Shown: positions 27,765 to 37,108, counted from the first letter of the stretch. The stretch is DNA of 64,000 nucleotides from Schleiferia thermophila (GCF_003337435.1 NZ_QPJS01000005.1:89158-153157), one strand, 5' to 3'. Translations and numbers: made by a program. The notes: a model not told the origin generated them from the sequence alone.

Positions 27765-29921
27765 TACATCGTTTGGCGATGTGTTTCTTTTTTCTTCAGA
27801 AGTTGTGGATTTTCCCTTCTTGTTGGAAAGAGGGACAAATTGATTTCGCTCGAGCATCATCATCATATTGCCAAGCCGTATTTGGTATTTGTCCTTTCGG
27901 ATGTCGGTGATTTGACCGATTAGATTGTTTTCCAGTACACGGATCTGATCGCCCACTTGCACCGGAGCCGTCAACAGCTTTTTGAGATTTTTACTGGTTT
28001 TTTCTTTCTTTTCCAGCTGTTCGGCTTGTCGTTTCCGGTTGTTTTCTGCTGATTTTTCCTGAAGAAGTTTCCAAAATTTCTGACTGATGGATTTTTTGTT
28101 GGAAGAGATGGGGTTTTGCTCCCAGGCATTGACCAGTTGACTAAACCTGCTGCCCCAGATGAGTTTGTCGCTGTGGTGGCGGTTGATTTCGCTCTGCTTT
28201 TCGAGCTTTTCTTCCAGTTTTTTGATTTTTATTTCCTGGTTTTCTTTCAGTGCGGAGAGTTCGGACAGTTGCTTTTCGAGTTGCTTTTTTTGGTATTCGA
28301 GGTGTTGTTTTTCCTGTTGAATGCTTACCAGCAACCTATCGATTTCTACCGTGGAGTTTTCGAGTTTTTCCTTAGCTCTTTGAATGATGAAAGGGGGTAT
28401 TCCCACATTTTGAGCGACTTCGAAGGTGTAGGAGCTGCCCGGAGCACCAACCTGCAACTGGTAAAGGGGTTGCAAGGTCTCGCGGTCGAAGAGCATAGAG
28501 GCATTTTCCACATTGTTGAGCTGGGCAGCCAGGGCTTTTATTTTATTGAAATGAGTAGTGATGACGGCCAATGCACCGGCACTTTGAATTTCTTCGAGAA
28601 AGACCATGGCAATGGCTGATCCCAGTTCGGGATCGCTGCCACTGCCAAACTCATCTATCAGCACAAGCGAGCGTTTGTTCATCCGACGCAGCATCACTTT
28701 CATCCTTTGAAGCCTGGAGCTATAGGTAGAGAGTTCATTTTCCATGCTTTGGGCATCTCCGATATCGCCGAATAGGCTGTGTACAAGGCCGAATTCACTT
28801 TCCGGTGAAACGGGTATGGGGAAGGCGCTCTGCAACATCATGGACAGAAGACCCACGGTTTTCATGGCGACGGACTTGCCTCCGGCATTAGGGCCGGAAA
28901 TCACCACTATACGCTTGTGCCGACTCAGCTCGATGTGGAGAGGTATGGTTTTCTTTTCCCTTTGTCGATTGTGGAGCAGAAGCACCGGATTGAACCCTTC
29001 GACAATTCTGAGGGTGGTCGGATGTTCCCTGACCGCCGGAATGCAGCCGTTGACTTCAATACCAAACAGCGCCTTAGCTTTACACATGTCTAAATCTACC
29101 AGGCGATCTTCAAATTCTTGCAGCACCGGATAGTACACCGAAATTTTCAGCGTCAGCTCCGTGAGTATTTTCAGGATTTCGCGTTTTTCATCATCTACGA
29201 GTCGAGCAATTTCATTGTTGATTTCAATGGTTTCAGGAGGTTCTACAAATACCACCATATTTTTGCCGCTGGAGCCGTGAAAAATGCCGTTTACTTTGTT
29301 TTTGTGCGAAGAAAGCACTGCCAAAACCCGGCGGTTTTCGTGAACAGACTCTTTGAAATCAGCTAAAAGTCCGCTGGCCTCCAGCCGGTTTACGACTTTG
29401 TAAAAAATCCGGTCGCACTGCTGTCGTTTTCTTTGCAGCTCTTCGCGTATGGCGGCCAATGTCGGTGAGGCAGAGTTTTTTATGTTGCCTTTGTTGTCAA
29501 AAACCTTGTCAATGGATTGGACAATTTGTGGCTCAGGCGGTCGATGTTGAATTTCTTTCCAGAGGTTTGGGCACAATTCTCTGTTTTGATGCAGAAATTT
29601 GTATATGTTTTCATAGCCTTCTGCTAGCTGGCGTATGGCCATGAAGCCTTTTTCGTCTACGGTGCCACTTCCGGTCTTGAGAATTTTGAAAGCCTTGGTA
29701 CAATCCTCGTGAGCCAATGCAGGTAGACCATTGGTTCTATTGATCAGGAGCATCACCTCTTCCACTTTAGAGAGCTCTGCAGTCAACCGATTAAAATCGG
29801 TATGAGGCACAGCTGTCAATACCTCTTGTGCTGCTCTCGCAAGCGTACACCTGGAACTTATGTGCTCTTTGATTACATGAAATTCAAGTATTTCTGCTAT
29901 GTTTTTCGGATATAAATACAA
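27747..29921 (-). CDS. MutS2-like ATPase lacking the Smr nuclease domain
   Basis: 724-residue MutS2 family protein. Residues 1-330 form the core/lever part (YPKNIAEILEF start), the Walker A GPNAGGKS is at 343-350, followed by ABC-type motifs LSTYSSRLQRM, LVLIDEFGSGSDPELGSA and ITTHFNKIK. A long Lys/Glu/Gln coiled coil spans about 545-640, then a KOW-like patch (VQVGDQIRVLENNLIGQI) near 660-710. The usual C-terminal Smr domain with its DLRG motif is absent; the protein stops after a Ser/Thr/Asn tail. MutS2 acts in ribosome-collision rescue or recombination suppression; without Smr the nicking or ribosome-splitting step may differ. The start is TTG 29921, matching the family YPKN N-terminus. 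Confidence 0.9.
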   Translation of the reverse strand: MYLYPKNIAEILEFHVIKEHISSRCTLARAAQEVLTAVPHTDFNRLTAELSKVEEVMLLINRTNGLPALAHEDCTKAFKILKTGSGTVDEKGFMAIRQLAEGYENIYKFLHQNRELCPNLWKEIQHRPPEPQIVQSIDKVFDNKGNIKNSASPTLAAIREELQRKRQQCDRIFYKVVNRLEASGLLADFKESVHENRRVLAVLSSHKNKVNGIFHGSSGKNMVVFVEPPETIEINNEIARLVDDEKREILKILTELTLKISVYYPVLQEFEDRLVDLDMCKAKALFGIEVNGCIPAVREHPTTLRIVEGFNPVLLLHNRQREKKTIPLHIELSRHKRIVVISGPNAGGKSVAMKTVGLLSMMLQSAFPIPVSPESEFGLVHSLFGDIGDAQSMENELSTYSSRLQRMKVMLRRMNKRSLVLIDEFGSGSDPELGSAIAMVFLEEIQSAGALAVITTHFNKIKALAAQLNNVENASMLFDRETLQPLYQLQVGAPGSSYTFEVAQNVGIPPFIIQRAKEKLENSTVEIDRLLVSIQQEKQHLEYQKKQLEKQLSELSALKENQEIKIKKLEEKLEKQSEINRHHSDKLIWGSRFSQLVNAWEQNPISSNKKSISQKFWKLLQEKSAENNRKRQAEQLEKKEKTSKNLKKLLTAPVQVGDQIRVLENNLIGQITDIRKDKYQIRLGNMMMMLERNQFVPLSNKKGKSTTSEEKRNTSPNDVSDVQN

Positions 29922-30104
29922 CCTTCAGAGTCTTTGTCAATACCTTTGCAAAGGTGCACATACATTGGGCATGTTGCACTGGTGCAGAAAAAGACTGTTT
30001 TTTTGGACTTTTGTTGCAAAACGGGATTCTATCAACAACGCTGTTTACCACACAAGCTTGATAATGTGTGGGTTGTAAATATGGCATTATTTGATGTTTA
30101 CTAA

Positions 30105-30521
30105 ATACAAACCGTACGAACAAAGAAAAACGGGTTTTTTCTGCTCTTTTCTGTAGCGCTTTTTTCGGCCTGTAAGAAAGAGGATCAAAACAATCCGCTA
30201 CCTACCCCGTCAGAGTTTAAAGACCTTGTGGTGAGTCCCGATTTCAAATGGAATACGACCCGAAACTTTACCCTTAAATTCATAGGGTTTACAACCTTAA
30301 TGCCTGAGGCTTCCGGTGTGCTTACCATAGAAACTTTGCCGGATGGAGGGGGAATTCTCAGAGTTCGACACCGAAATGTGGTCAAACAGAGGTTTTGAGC
30401 TGATGCTGCCGGGCTTGTAAAGAAAATCAGTGTGGCCTACAGTCTTGTTGAAAAAGAAATTCAGGTCGATGGCACTTTAGCTGAATTCACACCGCTTCCC
30501 GACCTTGACAGTGAGGATTAG
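30105..30521 (+). pseudogene. Decayed small lipoprotein gene (LruC-associated type)
   Basis: The frame starting at 30105 encodes TKKNGFFLLFSVALFSACKK, a lipoprotein signal with an SAC lipobox, then PSEFKDLVVSPDFKWNTTR, which resembles the N-terminal part of LruC-type Bacteroidota lipoproteins. No ATG, GTG or TTG precedes it: the expected start codon is ACA. A TGA at 30396-30398 interrupts the frame, after which the same frame continues ADAAGLVKKISVAYSLVEKE to a TAG at 30519. Loss of start plus an in-frame stop marks it as a pseudogene. Confidence 0.7.
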
Positions 30522-30533
30522 CGCGTTTTACTA

Positions 30534-30837
30534 ATGCATCTGTTTGTGAAAAAGAAATGGTTTGCTGCTTTCATTACCTGGATGATAACGGCAGTCCCTA
30601 CCACCAAAGCACAGGTAACGCTGAATGCTGAATCCGGCAGCGGGCAGGTATTATGTGACCAAAAACAACCTTCCATGGGCCATTCATTTGCCTGTACGGT
30701 TTGATTATCCGACGGAAAAGTCAGATATACTGAAAGCCTATAAAAAACTCGCTGACTGGGCTCAGAGCAATGGAGAATTGTATACCGATTGGTATCTGAA
30801 CCTTCCGGGATACAGGGATCCTGAGTTTATCTACTGA
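30534..30837 (+). pseudogene. Internally deleted LruC-domain protein gene
   Basis: An ATG at 30534 starts a good signal peptide (MHLFVKKKWFAAFITWMI, ending TTKAQ) followed by VTLNAESGSG, a typical mature N-terminus of large exported Bacteroidota proteins. Within 80 bp the frame is lost, and from about 30645 another frame encodes YYVTKNNLPWAIHLPVRFDY to DWYLNLPGYRDPEFIY, the characteristic C-terminus of LruC/DUF4842 proteins, ending at 30837. So the two ends of one gene remain with the middle deleted and a frameshift. Confidence 0.68.
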
Positions 30838-30864
30838 TTCAGGGAATTCCTGTCGACATAAAGG

Positions 30865-30898
30865 GCCGGCGCATCTTATTATGCGTCGGCATTTTTTT
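30865..30898 (+). terminator. Rho-independent terminator after LruC remnant
   Basis: GCCGGCGCAT / ATGCGTCGGC, 10 bp with one G-T wobble and a 6-nt loop, followed by ATTTTTTT. It still looks intact although the gene before it is decayed. Confidence 0.85.
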
Positions 30899-31097
30899 GT
30901 ACCAAAATGCGCTCGTCCTTTGGGGTGATGAAGTCACCTGTCATGCTGATGCTCGTGACCATCTGAACTGTACGCCTCGGGTCGGCCATTTGGATGAGTG
31001 AGCGCAAAGGGTGCATCTGGTGATTTTTTTTGGTTGAGGCTCACGGGGGATGAACGTGCATGACATCTGTCTGGTGGAAGGCCGTAGAGAGAGCCTT

Positions 31098-31221
31098 GCG
31101 TGAGGGATGCGAAGGGCGCCCTCACGGGCGGTGCGAAGCACGGGAGCGAAGCGCACCCCGGAGCAGCCCGACCCCGCGCGGTTAGGCCGCAAGGCCGGCA
31201 CGCGGGGGCACGCCCAAAAAA
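31098..31221 (-). repeat. Structured GC-rich intergenic element C
   Basis: Read on the minus strand it starts TTTTTTGGGCGTG and ends CATCCCTCACGC. The ends pair (GCGTG with CACGC). Inside, CCCCGCG / CGCGGGG encloses a GGCC-ttgc-GGCC hairpin, then TCGGGCT, then GGTGCG / CGCACC. The order of modules (T-run, GGGCG, C-rich hairpin, TCGG-CT) equals that of the elements at 45760 and 53314. It interrupts an otherwise AT-rich spacer. I recognise similar GGGCGTGCCCC repeats as common between genes of Bacteroidota genomes but know no established name. Confidence 0.65.
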
Positions 31222-31381
31222 TCTTCAATACACTGTGTGCATGGAGTGGTGTTTTTTGGGATATAAAAGTGCAATTGCAGTCTTTTTTTGTTAAATTGGG
31301 GATTTGAGTGAATGTCTGGGTGCAAATTACCGGTGGAGTGTGCGTTTGTTTATAAATTGTAGCCCAAATCATAGGACATAG

Positions 31382-34126
31382 ATGCGAGTATACTTGTTGG
31401 TGGGTGTCTTTTGGATGTTGTGGACCCAAGGTGTGAAGGGACAGGTGGATTTTGAATATTACGACAGCATTCCCGTGCTATGGAACAACTCTCCCCTGCC
31501 TCAACCGTGGACAGGGGGTATGAGCCATATGCATTTTGCGGAGCTGGATCTGGATTTTGATGGTGTGGAGGATCTGCTGGCACTGGACCGTATGGGCAAC
31601 CGGGCAATGGCTTTTCTGAGAAAAGGGTCTGGACAAAATTTTTACTATACCTACAGCTATGAAGTCAGCAAAAGGATTCCTGAGCTGAGAGGATTTGTGA
31701 TAGCTGCTGACATCAACTGCGATGGGAAAAAAGATTTGTTTACGGGCAATCAATTTGCGGGGATCTTGCTGTATCTCAACACCTCGACCCAGGGCCAGCT
31801 GCAGTTTACCAAAAATCCGAACGGGGATTTTCTGTTTTCTCAATTTGGCACGATCAGTTCCACGATTTTCAACAATCCCCTGTCGATACCGGTCATTGCG
31901 GATCTGGATGGTGACAACCGATTGGAAGTCATCAATCAAAGCGTATTTGAAGACCGGTTTGAACTGCACAGGGCGGTGCAGCCTTGTACCACGCATTTTG
32001 AGCAAATCAAACTGTGCTGGGGTGGTTTTGTGAAAAGCGATTTGTTTTTGTCGCTTCATTTGATGAGCTGCAGCATCAACAACTTGTATGAAGATGTGAT
32101 ACTGCCTGAAAAGGTGCAGCATCTCGGTGCTGTAAATGCTGCATTAATGGACCTATCGGGCAATGGAAGGCTGGATATGCTGATGAGTGAGGAAGATTAT
32201 CCGACTATGACGGCTGTATTCAACACAGGTACCTCCAATATCAATGCCTGGATGACTGGTCAGGACACGGCCTTCCCGTCGGGAAATCCCATCTATTTGC
32301 CCTACAGCCCGTCGCCGGTCTTTATCGATCTTGACAAAGATGGAAAAAAGGACCTGCTGCTCAGTCCGCGACAGAGAACCGGCAGGATGAAAAACAGTGT
32401 CTGGTATCTGAAAAATGTCGGCACAGGGCCGGCTGCGCAATTTCAATTGCAGACCAAATCGTTTTTGCAGGACCAATCGCTCAATCTGGAGTATGCCGCC
32501 TATCCGGTGATAGCAGACCTGGATGGAGACGGCAAACCTGACCTCATCGCAGGTCATCACGGACAGGAGATCGACAGTGCTTTGTACAGAGGACGGCTGT
32601 ACTTTTTTAAAAATACCGGGACAGCGTCGATGCCGGTCTTTGAACTGGCCGACACCAATCTGGCCAATACATGGGGGCTGAATGCGGCCAATCTGTATCC
32701 TACTTTAGGGGATATCGATGGTGACGGAGATCTGGACCTTATCGTAGGGCTCTCCGACGGGTCGCTGGTCTATGTGGAAAATACCGGAACGTCGACAAAC
32801 CCTCAATGGGCAGTACCGGTGAGCAATTTCCAAAATATTCAAGTGGGCCAATGGGCAGCTCCCGAACTGGTGGATGTGGATGGTGATGGCAAACTGGACC
32901 TGTTGATCGGCAATCGCCTGGGGCATATTCTGTACTACAAAAACACAGGCACGAGTACAAATCCGGTCTTTACATTATCCAATCAGAAGTTTGGGGGTGT
33001 AGATATGCGCGGGCCTTTTGATTTCAACGGGCACGCCATGCCGCGCCATTTTCGCTTGCAGGGAAGAAGCCTCCTGGCTGTGGGCAGCCATACCCAGGGG
33101 ATTCATCTATTTGACAGTTTATCGCTTATTTCCCAAAAGCCTGAAAGCATCACACAGTCGATAGGCAATGGGTCTCACCAGCTCAATACAGCTGACCTTA
33201 CCCCGTTTGGAATCAGTCGCCGAACGGGTAGAAATCAGGTGCTGTATCGGGCACAGGACATTAAAGATGCCGGTTTGGTGGCCGGGAGAATAACACAACT
33301 GGCTTTTAACTTGTCTCTTTCAGGAAATTTTTACATCAGCCAGGGAATCAGTATCAAAATGAAAAACACCAAACTGAGCCAACTGCAACAATTTGACACA
33401 CTTGGCTTTACGGAAGTTTACAATCAGATGCTGATTCTTTCGACGGGTTGGAATGTAATTCCGCTCACCACTACTTTTCTCTGGGATGGTCATTCGGATT
33501 TGGTGATTGAATTTTGTTTTTCACAGAATATGCCTTCTCAGGACCTCGTCATTACGGGACACGATGCCGGATTTCCAGCCAATGCCTATGGCAATATTCA
33601 GGGTTTCAACACCATTTTTGCCAACGGGTGCGCAATGCCGTATCTGAATACTTCCACACTCAGACCTGATATCCGAATCACTTTGTTGCCATCCCTTTAC
33701 AGCTACGGACAGCGACTGGTAGAGGGGCACCTGAATGCTGCTGCACTGCACGATTTCGATGGCGATGGATGGCCGGAACTGATCCTGGGCAATGCCTCCG
33801 GAGGCTTGCAGTTTTTCAAAGGAAAAGTGCCTGCAAATCTGAGCGTTCCGACTCATGAATCCACTGAAGTGTACAAGGGGATTTCGGTGTTTCCCAACCC
33901 TGCCTCCGATATCATCAATCTGCTAAACCATGCAGAAAGTTCTGAAAAAACTTTGAAATATGCCATGTACAGCCTGGACGGCCGAAAGGTTTCTTCAGGA
34001 GAAGGTGTGTGGTATGGCGCTCATTTTCAAATAGATGTGTCACAGATGCCCGCAGGTATGTACATTTTATACCTTCAGACTGCCGACCATGGGGCACAGG
34101 CTTTGAAGGTGTGTATCCGTCGTTGA
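31382..34126 (+). CDS. FG-GAP/VCBS repeat surface protein with T9SS sorting domain
   Basis: 914-residue secreted protein. Signal peptide 1-21 (ends GVKGQ). At least eight calcium-binding FG-GAP/VCBS blades are visible, e.g. DLDFDGVEDLLAL, ADINCDGKKDLF, ADLDGDGKPDLIAG, GDIDGDGDLDLIVGL, VDVDGDGKLDLLIGN and DFDGDGWPELILGN. These should form one or two beta-propellers. The last 80 residues begin VFPNPASDIINL and end with LKVCIRR, a type A C-terminal domain that directs export by the type IX secretion system and anchoring. Role probably adhesion or surface binding; ligand unknown. It is followed by an ABC transporter pair on the same strand, 87 bp on. Confidence 0.92.
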   Translation: MRVYLLVGVFWMLWTQGVKGQVDFEYYDSIPVLWNNSPLPQPWTGGMSHMHFAELDLDFDGVEDLLALDRMGNRAMAFLRKGSGQNFYYTYSYEVSKRIPELRGFVIAADINCDGKKDLFTGNQFAGILLYLNTSTQGQLQFTKNPNGDFLFSQFGTISSTIFNNPLSIPVIADLDGDNRLEVINQSVFEDRFELHRAVQPCTTHFEQIKLCWGGFVKSDLFLSLHLMSCSINNLYEDVILPEKVQHLGAVNAALMDLSGNGRLDMLMSEEDYPTMTAVFNTGTSNINAWMTGQDTAFPSGNPIYLPYSPSPVFIDLDKDGKKDLLLSPRQRTGRMKNSVWYLKNVGTGPAAQFQLQTKSFLQDQSLNLEYAAYPVIADLDGDGKPDLIAGHHGQEIDSALYRGRLYFFKNTGTASMPVFELADTNLANTWGLNAANLYPTLGDIDGDGDLDLIVGLSDGSLVYVENTGTSTNPQWAVPVSNFQNIQVGQWAAPELVDVDGDGKLDLLIGNRLGHILYYKNTGTSTNPVFTLSNQKFGGVDMRGPFDFNGHAMPRHFRLQGRSLLAVGSHTQGIHLFDSLSLISQKPESITQSIGNGSHQLNTADLTPFGISRRTGRNQVLYRAQDIKDAGLVAGRITQLAFNLSLSGNFYISQGISIKMKNTKLSQLQQFDTLGFTEVYNQMLILSTGWNVIPLTTTFLWDGHSDLVIEFCFSQNMPSQDLVITGHDAGFPANAYGNIQGFNTIFANGCAMPYLNTSTLRPDIRITLLPSLYSYGQRLVEGHLNAAALHDFDGDGWPELILGNASGGLQFFKGKVPANLSVPTHESTEVYKGISVFPNPASDIINLLNHAESSEKTLKYAMYSLDGRKVSSGEGVWYGAHFQIDVSQMPAGMYILYLQTADHGAQALKVCIRR

Positions 34127-34159
34127 CAGCCTTGCAATGAAGTATTTTTGAGGCATCGT

Positions 34160-34178
34160 TTGTCCGTTTGAAGGACAA
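34160..34178. promoter_or_regulatory. Palindromic operator-like site before ABC exporter genes
   Basis: TTGTCC-N7-GGACAA is a perfect 6-bp inverted repeat. It overlaps a -7-like AACTTTTG (34177-34184) 30-40 bp before the ABC ATPase gene, a position suited to repression. It could instead be a weak terminator hairpin for the FG-GAP gene, since a CTTTT follows. Confidence 0.4.
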
Positions 34179-34213
34179 CTTTTGCGTTGTAAGTAAAACC
34201 GATCCGACCAGGC

Positions 34214-34891
34214 ATGAAGGATAACTCCACTACACTGATTGTGCAAACCGATGCGCTGAAGTATGCATACCATCATGAAAGTTCGTTTTTGTACCGGGAC
34301 ATTCATCTCGCCCGAAATCAAACTTTGTTTGTGTTGGGGAAATCAGGCTCAGGAAAGACCACCTTGCTCAACCTGTTGGCTGGCTTTTTACTACCACAGT
34401 CGGGAAGTGTTTGGATCGCAGGAGAAAACCTGGCCCGAATGTCGCAAGCGCAAAGAGACAGATTCAGAGGGAGGAATATTGGCATTGTGTTTCAGAAAAA
34501 CATTTTTTTGAGCTCTGTGACCGTGTGGCAAAACCTTCAATGGGCAGCATATGCTGCAGGTCTCCCGTTTGACAAGGAACACGCCGGCCGGCTGCTGGAG
34601 CAGCTCGGCATTCAATCAAAGTCCAGCAAGAAACCCCATACCCTGAGCCAAGGTGAACAGCAAAGAGTATCCATCGCCAGAGCATTGGTCAATCGGCCTG
34701 CTCTTTTAATGGCCGATGAGCCTACCTCAGCTCTAGACGACGAAAATGCGTTGGAAGTAATCCAGCTGCTAAAAAATGCCTGCTCCAGCCACGAAGCTGC
34801 TCTGATTGTAGTGACCCACGACCGCAGGATTGTCTCATCGGAAGATTTGATTTATTACACCACACCATTTCAAACCCCTTCGCCTCAATGA
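34214..34891 (+). CDS. ABC transporter ATP-binding protein (LolD/MacB-like)
   Basis: 225-residue ATPase with Walker A GKSGSGKTT, Q-loop IGIVFQKNIFL, signature TLSQGEQQRVSIARAL, Walker B ALLMADEPTSALD and switch His in VVTHDRR. The signature is LSQGE instead of LSGGQ, which is common in the LolD/MacB subgroup. It overlaps the permease gene by 4 bp (ATGA), so both are made together. It powers the export or mechanotransmission system described for the next gene. Confidence 0.93.
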   Translation: MKDNSTTLIVQTDALKYAYHHESSFLYRDIHLARNQTLFVLGKSGSGKTTLLNLLAGFLLPQSGSVWIAGENLARMSQAQRDRFRGRNIGIVFQKNIFLSSVTVWQNLQWAAYAAGLPFDKEHAGRLLEQLGIQSKSSKKPHTLSQGEQQRVSIARALVNRPALLMADEPTSALDDENALEVIQLLKNACSSHEAALIVVTHDRRIVSSEDLIYYTTPFQTPSPQ

Positions 34892-36075
34892 AAAATATAC
34901 TCCTGGCCTTAAACAACTTAAGAGACACACCCGCCAGAAGCCTCATTTCGATATTGCTGATGGCTTTTGGACTTGGCATGATAGGTGTAATGCGTTTTTT
35001 TTCAAAAAATGTGGAAGCCCAGTTTACCAGCAATTTAAGGGGAGTGGATATGATTGTAGGAGCCAAAGGCAGTCCATTGCAACTCGTGCTTTGCGGGATC
35101 TATCACATTGATGCACCTACTGGCAATATTCCGCTGCGTGAAGTTGAAAGCCTGCGAACGAACCAATGGGTAAAAGAGCTCATTCCGCTGAGCTTGGGCG
35201 ATAACTATATGGGCTACAGAATAGTTGGAACTGATTCGTCCATCTACTCGCACTACGGCATAGAAATGGTGAAAGGAAGGCCCTTCCGAAAGCCGATGCA
35301 GGCCATAATCAGCGAACGGCTAGCCAGGGAACTGGGCATTTCGGTCGGACAGAAAATCGAAGGTACACATGGACTTACAGCCGGGGGCGAAGAGTCGCAT
35401 CACCATCCGTACAAAATCACTGGCATCTTCAAAAACACCGGCACAGTAGCGGACCAACTCATCTTCACATCACTGGAAAGTGTGTGGGAGGTACATCACG
35501 ACCATGGACATGATCACAGCAACGAACACGAAGATTTGGAGATTACCCTGGCTCTCATAAAATTTACCGGACCTATGGCCAATTTTACCTTGCCGCGCCT
35601 TGTCAATCAAAATTCATCCATGCAGGCAGCGCTTCCATCCATTGAAATCAATCGCGTATTTAATCTGCTGGGAATCGGGATGGAGGTGATTCGTTGGATA
35701 GCCATCGTATTAATTGTTCTCTCTGTAGCAGGTATTGTGTTCGCTTTGTTTCAATCGTTGAGTGGTCGCATGCATGAACTATCGTTGCTGAGAGCTCTGG
35801 GCTACAGACCTTTCGGCATATTTTCGATAGTGCTAAGCGAGGGATTGCTGATTTCGCTGCTGGGTGGAATAATAGGTGTACTGCTCAGCAAGACAGCTCA
35901 GTATTTTTTGGCTTCCTTTGCTGCCGGGACATTTAAATACAGGTTCGACTATGAATTTGGCGTTGATGATATTGCCTTGCTATTGGTATCTGCTGCCACA
36001 GGCATCATAGCTTCTTTGTTTCCGGCAATCAGGGCTTATTCGAAGTCTGTAGTCGTTACCATTCAGAAAGCCTGA
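34888..36075 (+). CDS. FtsX/MacB-type ABC permease with histidine-rich loop
   Basis: 395-residue permease with one N-terminal membrane helix (about 18-37), a large periplasmic domain (40-260) and three C-terminal helices (about 270-295, 320-345, 360-385), the MacB/LolCE layout. The periplasmic domain has clustered histidines: 171-173 (HHH) and the run EVHHDHGHDHSNEHED at 202-216. Such runs usually bind zinc or copper. This makes metal sensing or export of a metal-binding ligand a reasonable guess, but the substrate is unknown. It has no HlyD-like partner gene next to it. It is convergent with pheS (13 bp apart). Confidence 0.9.
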   Translation: MKNILLALNNLRDTPARSLISILLMAFGLGMIGVMRFFSKNVEAQFTSNLRGVDMIVGAKGSPLQLVLCGIYHIDAPTGNIPLREVESLRTNQWVKELIPLSLGDNYMGYRIVGTDSSIYSHYGIEMVKGRPFRKPMQAIISERLARELGISVGQKIEGTHGLTAGGEESHHHPYKITGIFKNTGTVADQLIFTSLESVWEVHHDHGHDHSNEHEDLEITLALIKFTGPMANFTLPRLVNQNSSMQAALPSIEINRVFNLLGIGMEVIRWIAIVLIVLSVAGIVFALFQSLSGRMHELSLLRALGYRPFGIFSIVLSEGLLISLLGGIIGVLLSKTAQYFLASFAAGTFKYRFDYEFGVDDIALLLVSAATGIIASLFPAIRAYSKSVVVTIQKA

Positions 36076-36088
36076 TGGTGAACCTGGG

Positions 36089-37108
36089 TTAAAATTGTTT
36101 GAGAAATCGCATATCGTTTTCGCTGAGCATTCGGATGTCGGGTATTTGATACCGGTTCATGGCAATGCGTTCGATTCCTATGCCAAAGGCAAAGCCCGAG
36201 TAGACCTCAGGATCTATTCCACAGGCTTTCAGCACATTGGGGTCTACCATGCCACAACCTAAAATTTCCAGCCAGCCGGTGCCTTTGGTAATACGGTAAT
36301 CCACTTCATTGTTCAGGCCCCAGTACACATCCACTTCAGCACTAGGCTCTGTAAAGGGGAAGTACGAAGGTCGCATCCGGATGTTACTCTTTCCAAAAAA
36401 GGATTCTGTAAAATAGAGCAGCGTCTGCTTGAGGTCAGCAAAGGATACTTTTTTGTCAATGTACAGACCTTCTATCTGATGAAAGAAACAGTGTGACCTG
36501 GCCGAAATGGCTTCATTTCTGTAAACTCTTCCGGGTGCCAGTATCCTGATGGGTGGTTTCATGCTTTCCATCGCACGAACCTGAACATTGGAGGTATGAG
36601 TGCGCAGGGCTATATCAGGGTTTTTGGTCACGAAAAAAGTATCCTGCATGTCGCGGGCCGGATGCTCGGGCGGAAAATTCAGAGCAGTGAAGTTGTGCCA
36701 GTCATCTTCTATCTCAGGGCCATCCATCACCGAAAATCCAATACGGGAGAATATTTCCACAATCTCTTCAATCATTTGAGAAACCGGATGACGGCTGCCC
36801 ACAGGTAACAAACCTGCCGGACGCGTATAATCCTCTCCTTTATTTTCTGCTAGTGAGGCTGCTGCTATGGAATTTTTCGCGTCATCAAAGATTTTTTCGG
36901 CCAGCTTCTTCAACTCGTTTAAAGGCTTGCCTAGTTCTTTCTTTTTTTCACCTGACACATTTTTAAAGTCTTCGAACAACTGGGCTATGAGCCCTTTCTT
37001 GCTCAGATATTTCAGTCGAAAAACCTCGAGTTCTTCAGAAGTATTTATCCTGGATGATTGAATTTCAGCAATTAAATTTTGAATAAATTCCACATTTAAA
37101 TGAGCCAT
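36089..37108 (-). CDS. pheS: Phenylalanyl-tRNA synthetase alpha subunit
   Basis: 339-residue class II synthetase subunit that charges tRNA-Phe with PheT. N-terminal coiled coil at residues 1-85, then the catalytic core with motif 2 (HTSNVQVRAMES, PGRVYRNEAISARSHCFFHQIEG) and motif 3 (GFAFGIGIERIAMNRYQIPDIR). Length and motifs are normal. pheT is not in the window. Confidence 0.97.
   Translation of the reverse strand: MAHLNVEFIQNLIAEIQSSRINTSEELEVFRLKYLSKKGLIAQLFEDFKNVSGEKKKELGKPLNELKKLAEKIFDDAKNSIAAASLAENKGEDYTRPAGLLPVGSRHPVSQMIEEIVEIFSRIGFSVMDGPEIEDDWHNFTALNFPPEHPARDMQDTFFVTKNPDIALRTHTSNVQVRAMESMKPPIRILAPGRVYRNEAISARSHCFFHQIEGLYIDKKVSFADLKQTLLYFTESFFGKSNIRMRPSYFPFTEPSAEVDVYWGLNNEVDYRITKGTGWLEILGCGMVDPNVLKACGIDPEVYSGFAFGIGIERIAMNRYQIPDIRMLSENDMRFLKQF

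Noticed and set aside
31100..31307. Short Arg/Ala-rich plus-strand ORFs over element C
   Set aside because: They follow the GC-rich repeat sequence and its hairpins; no start signal or homology.
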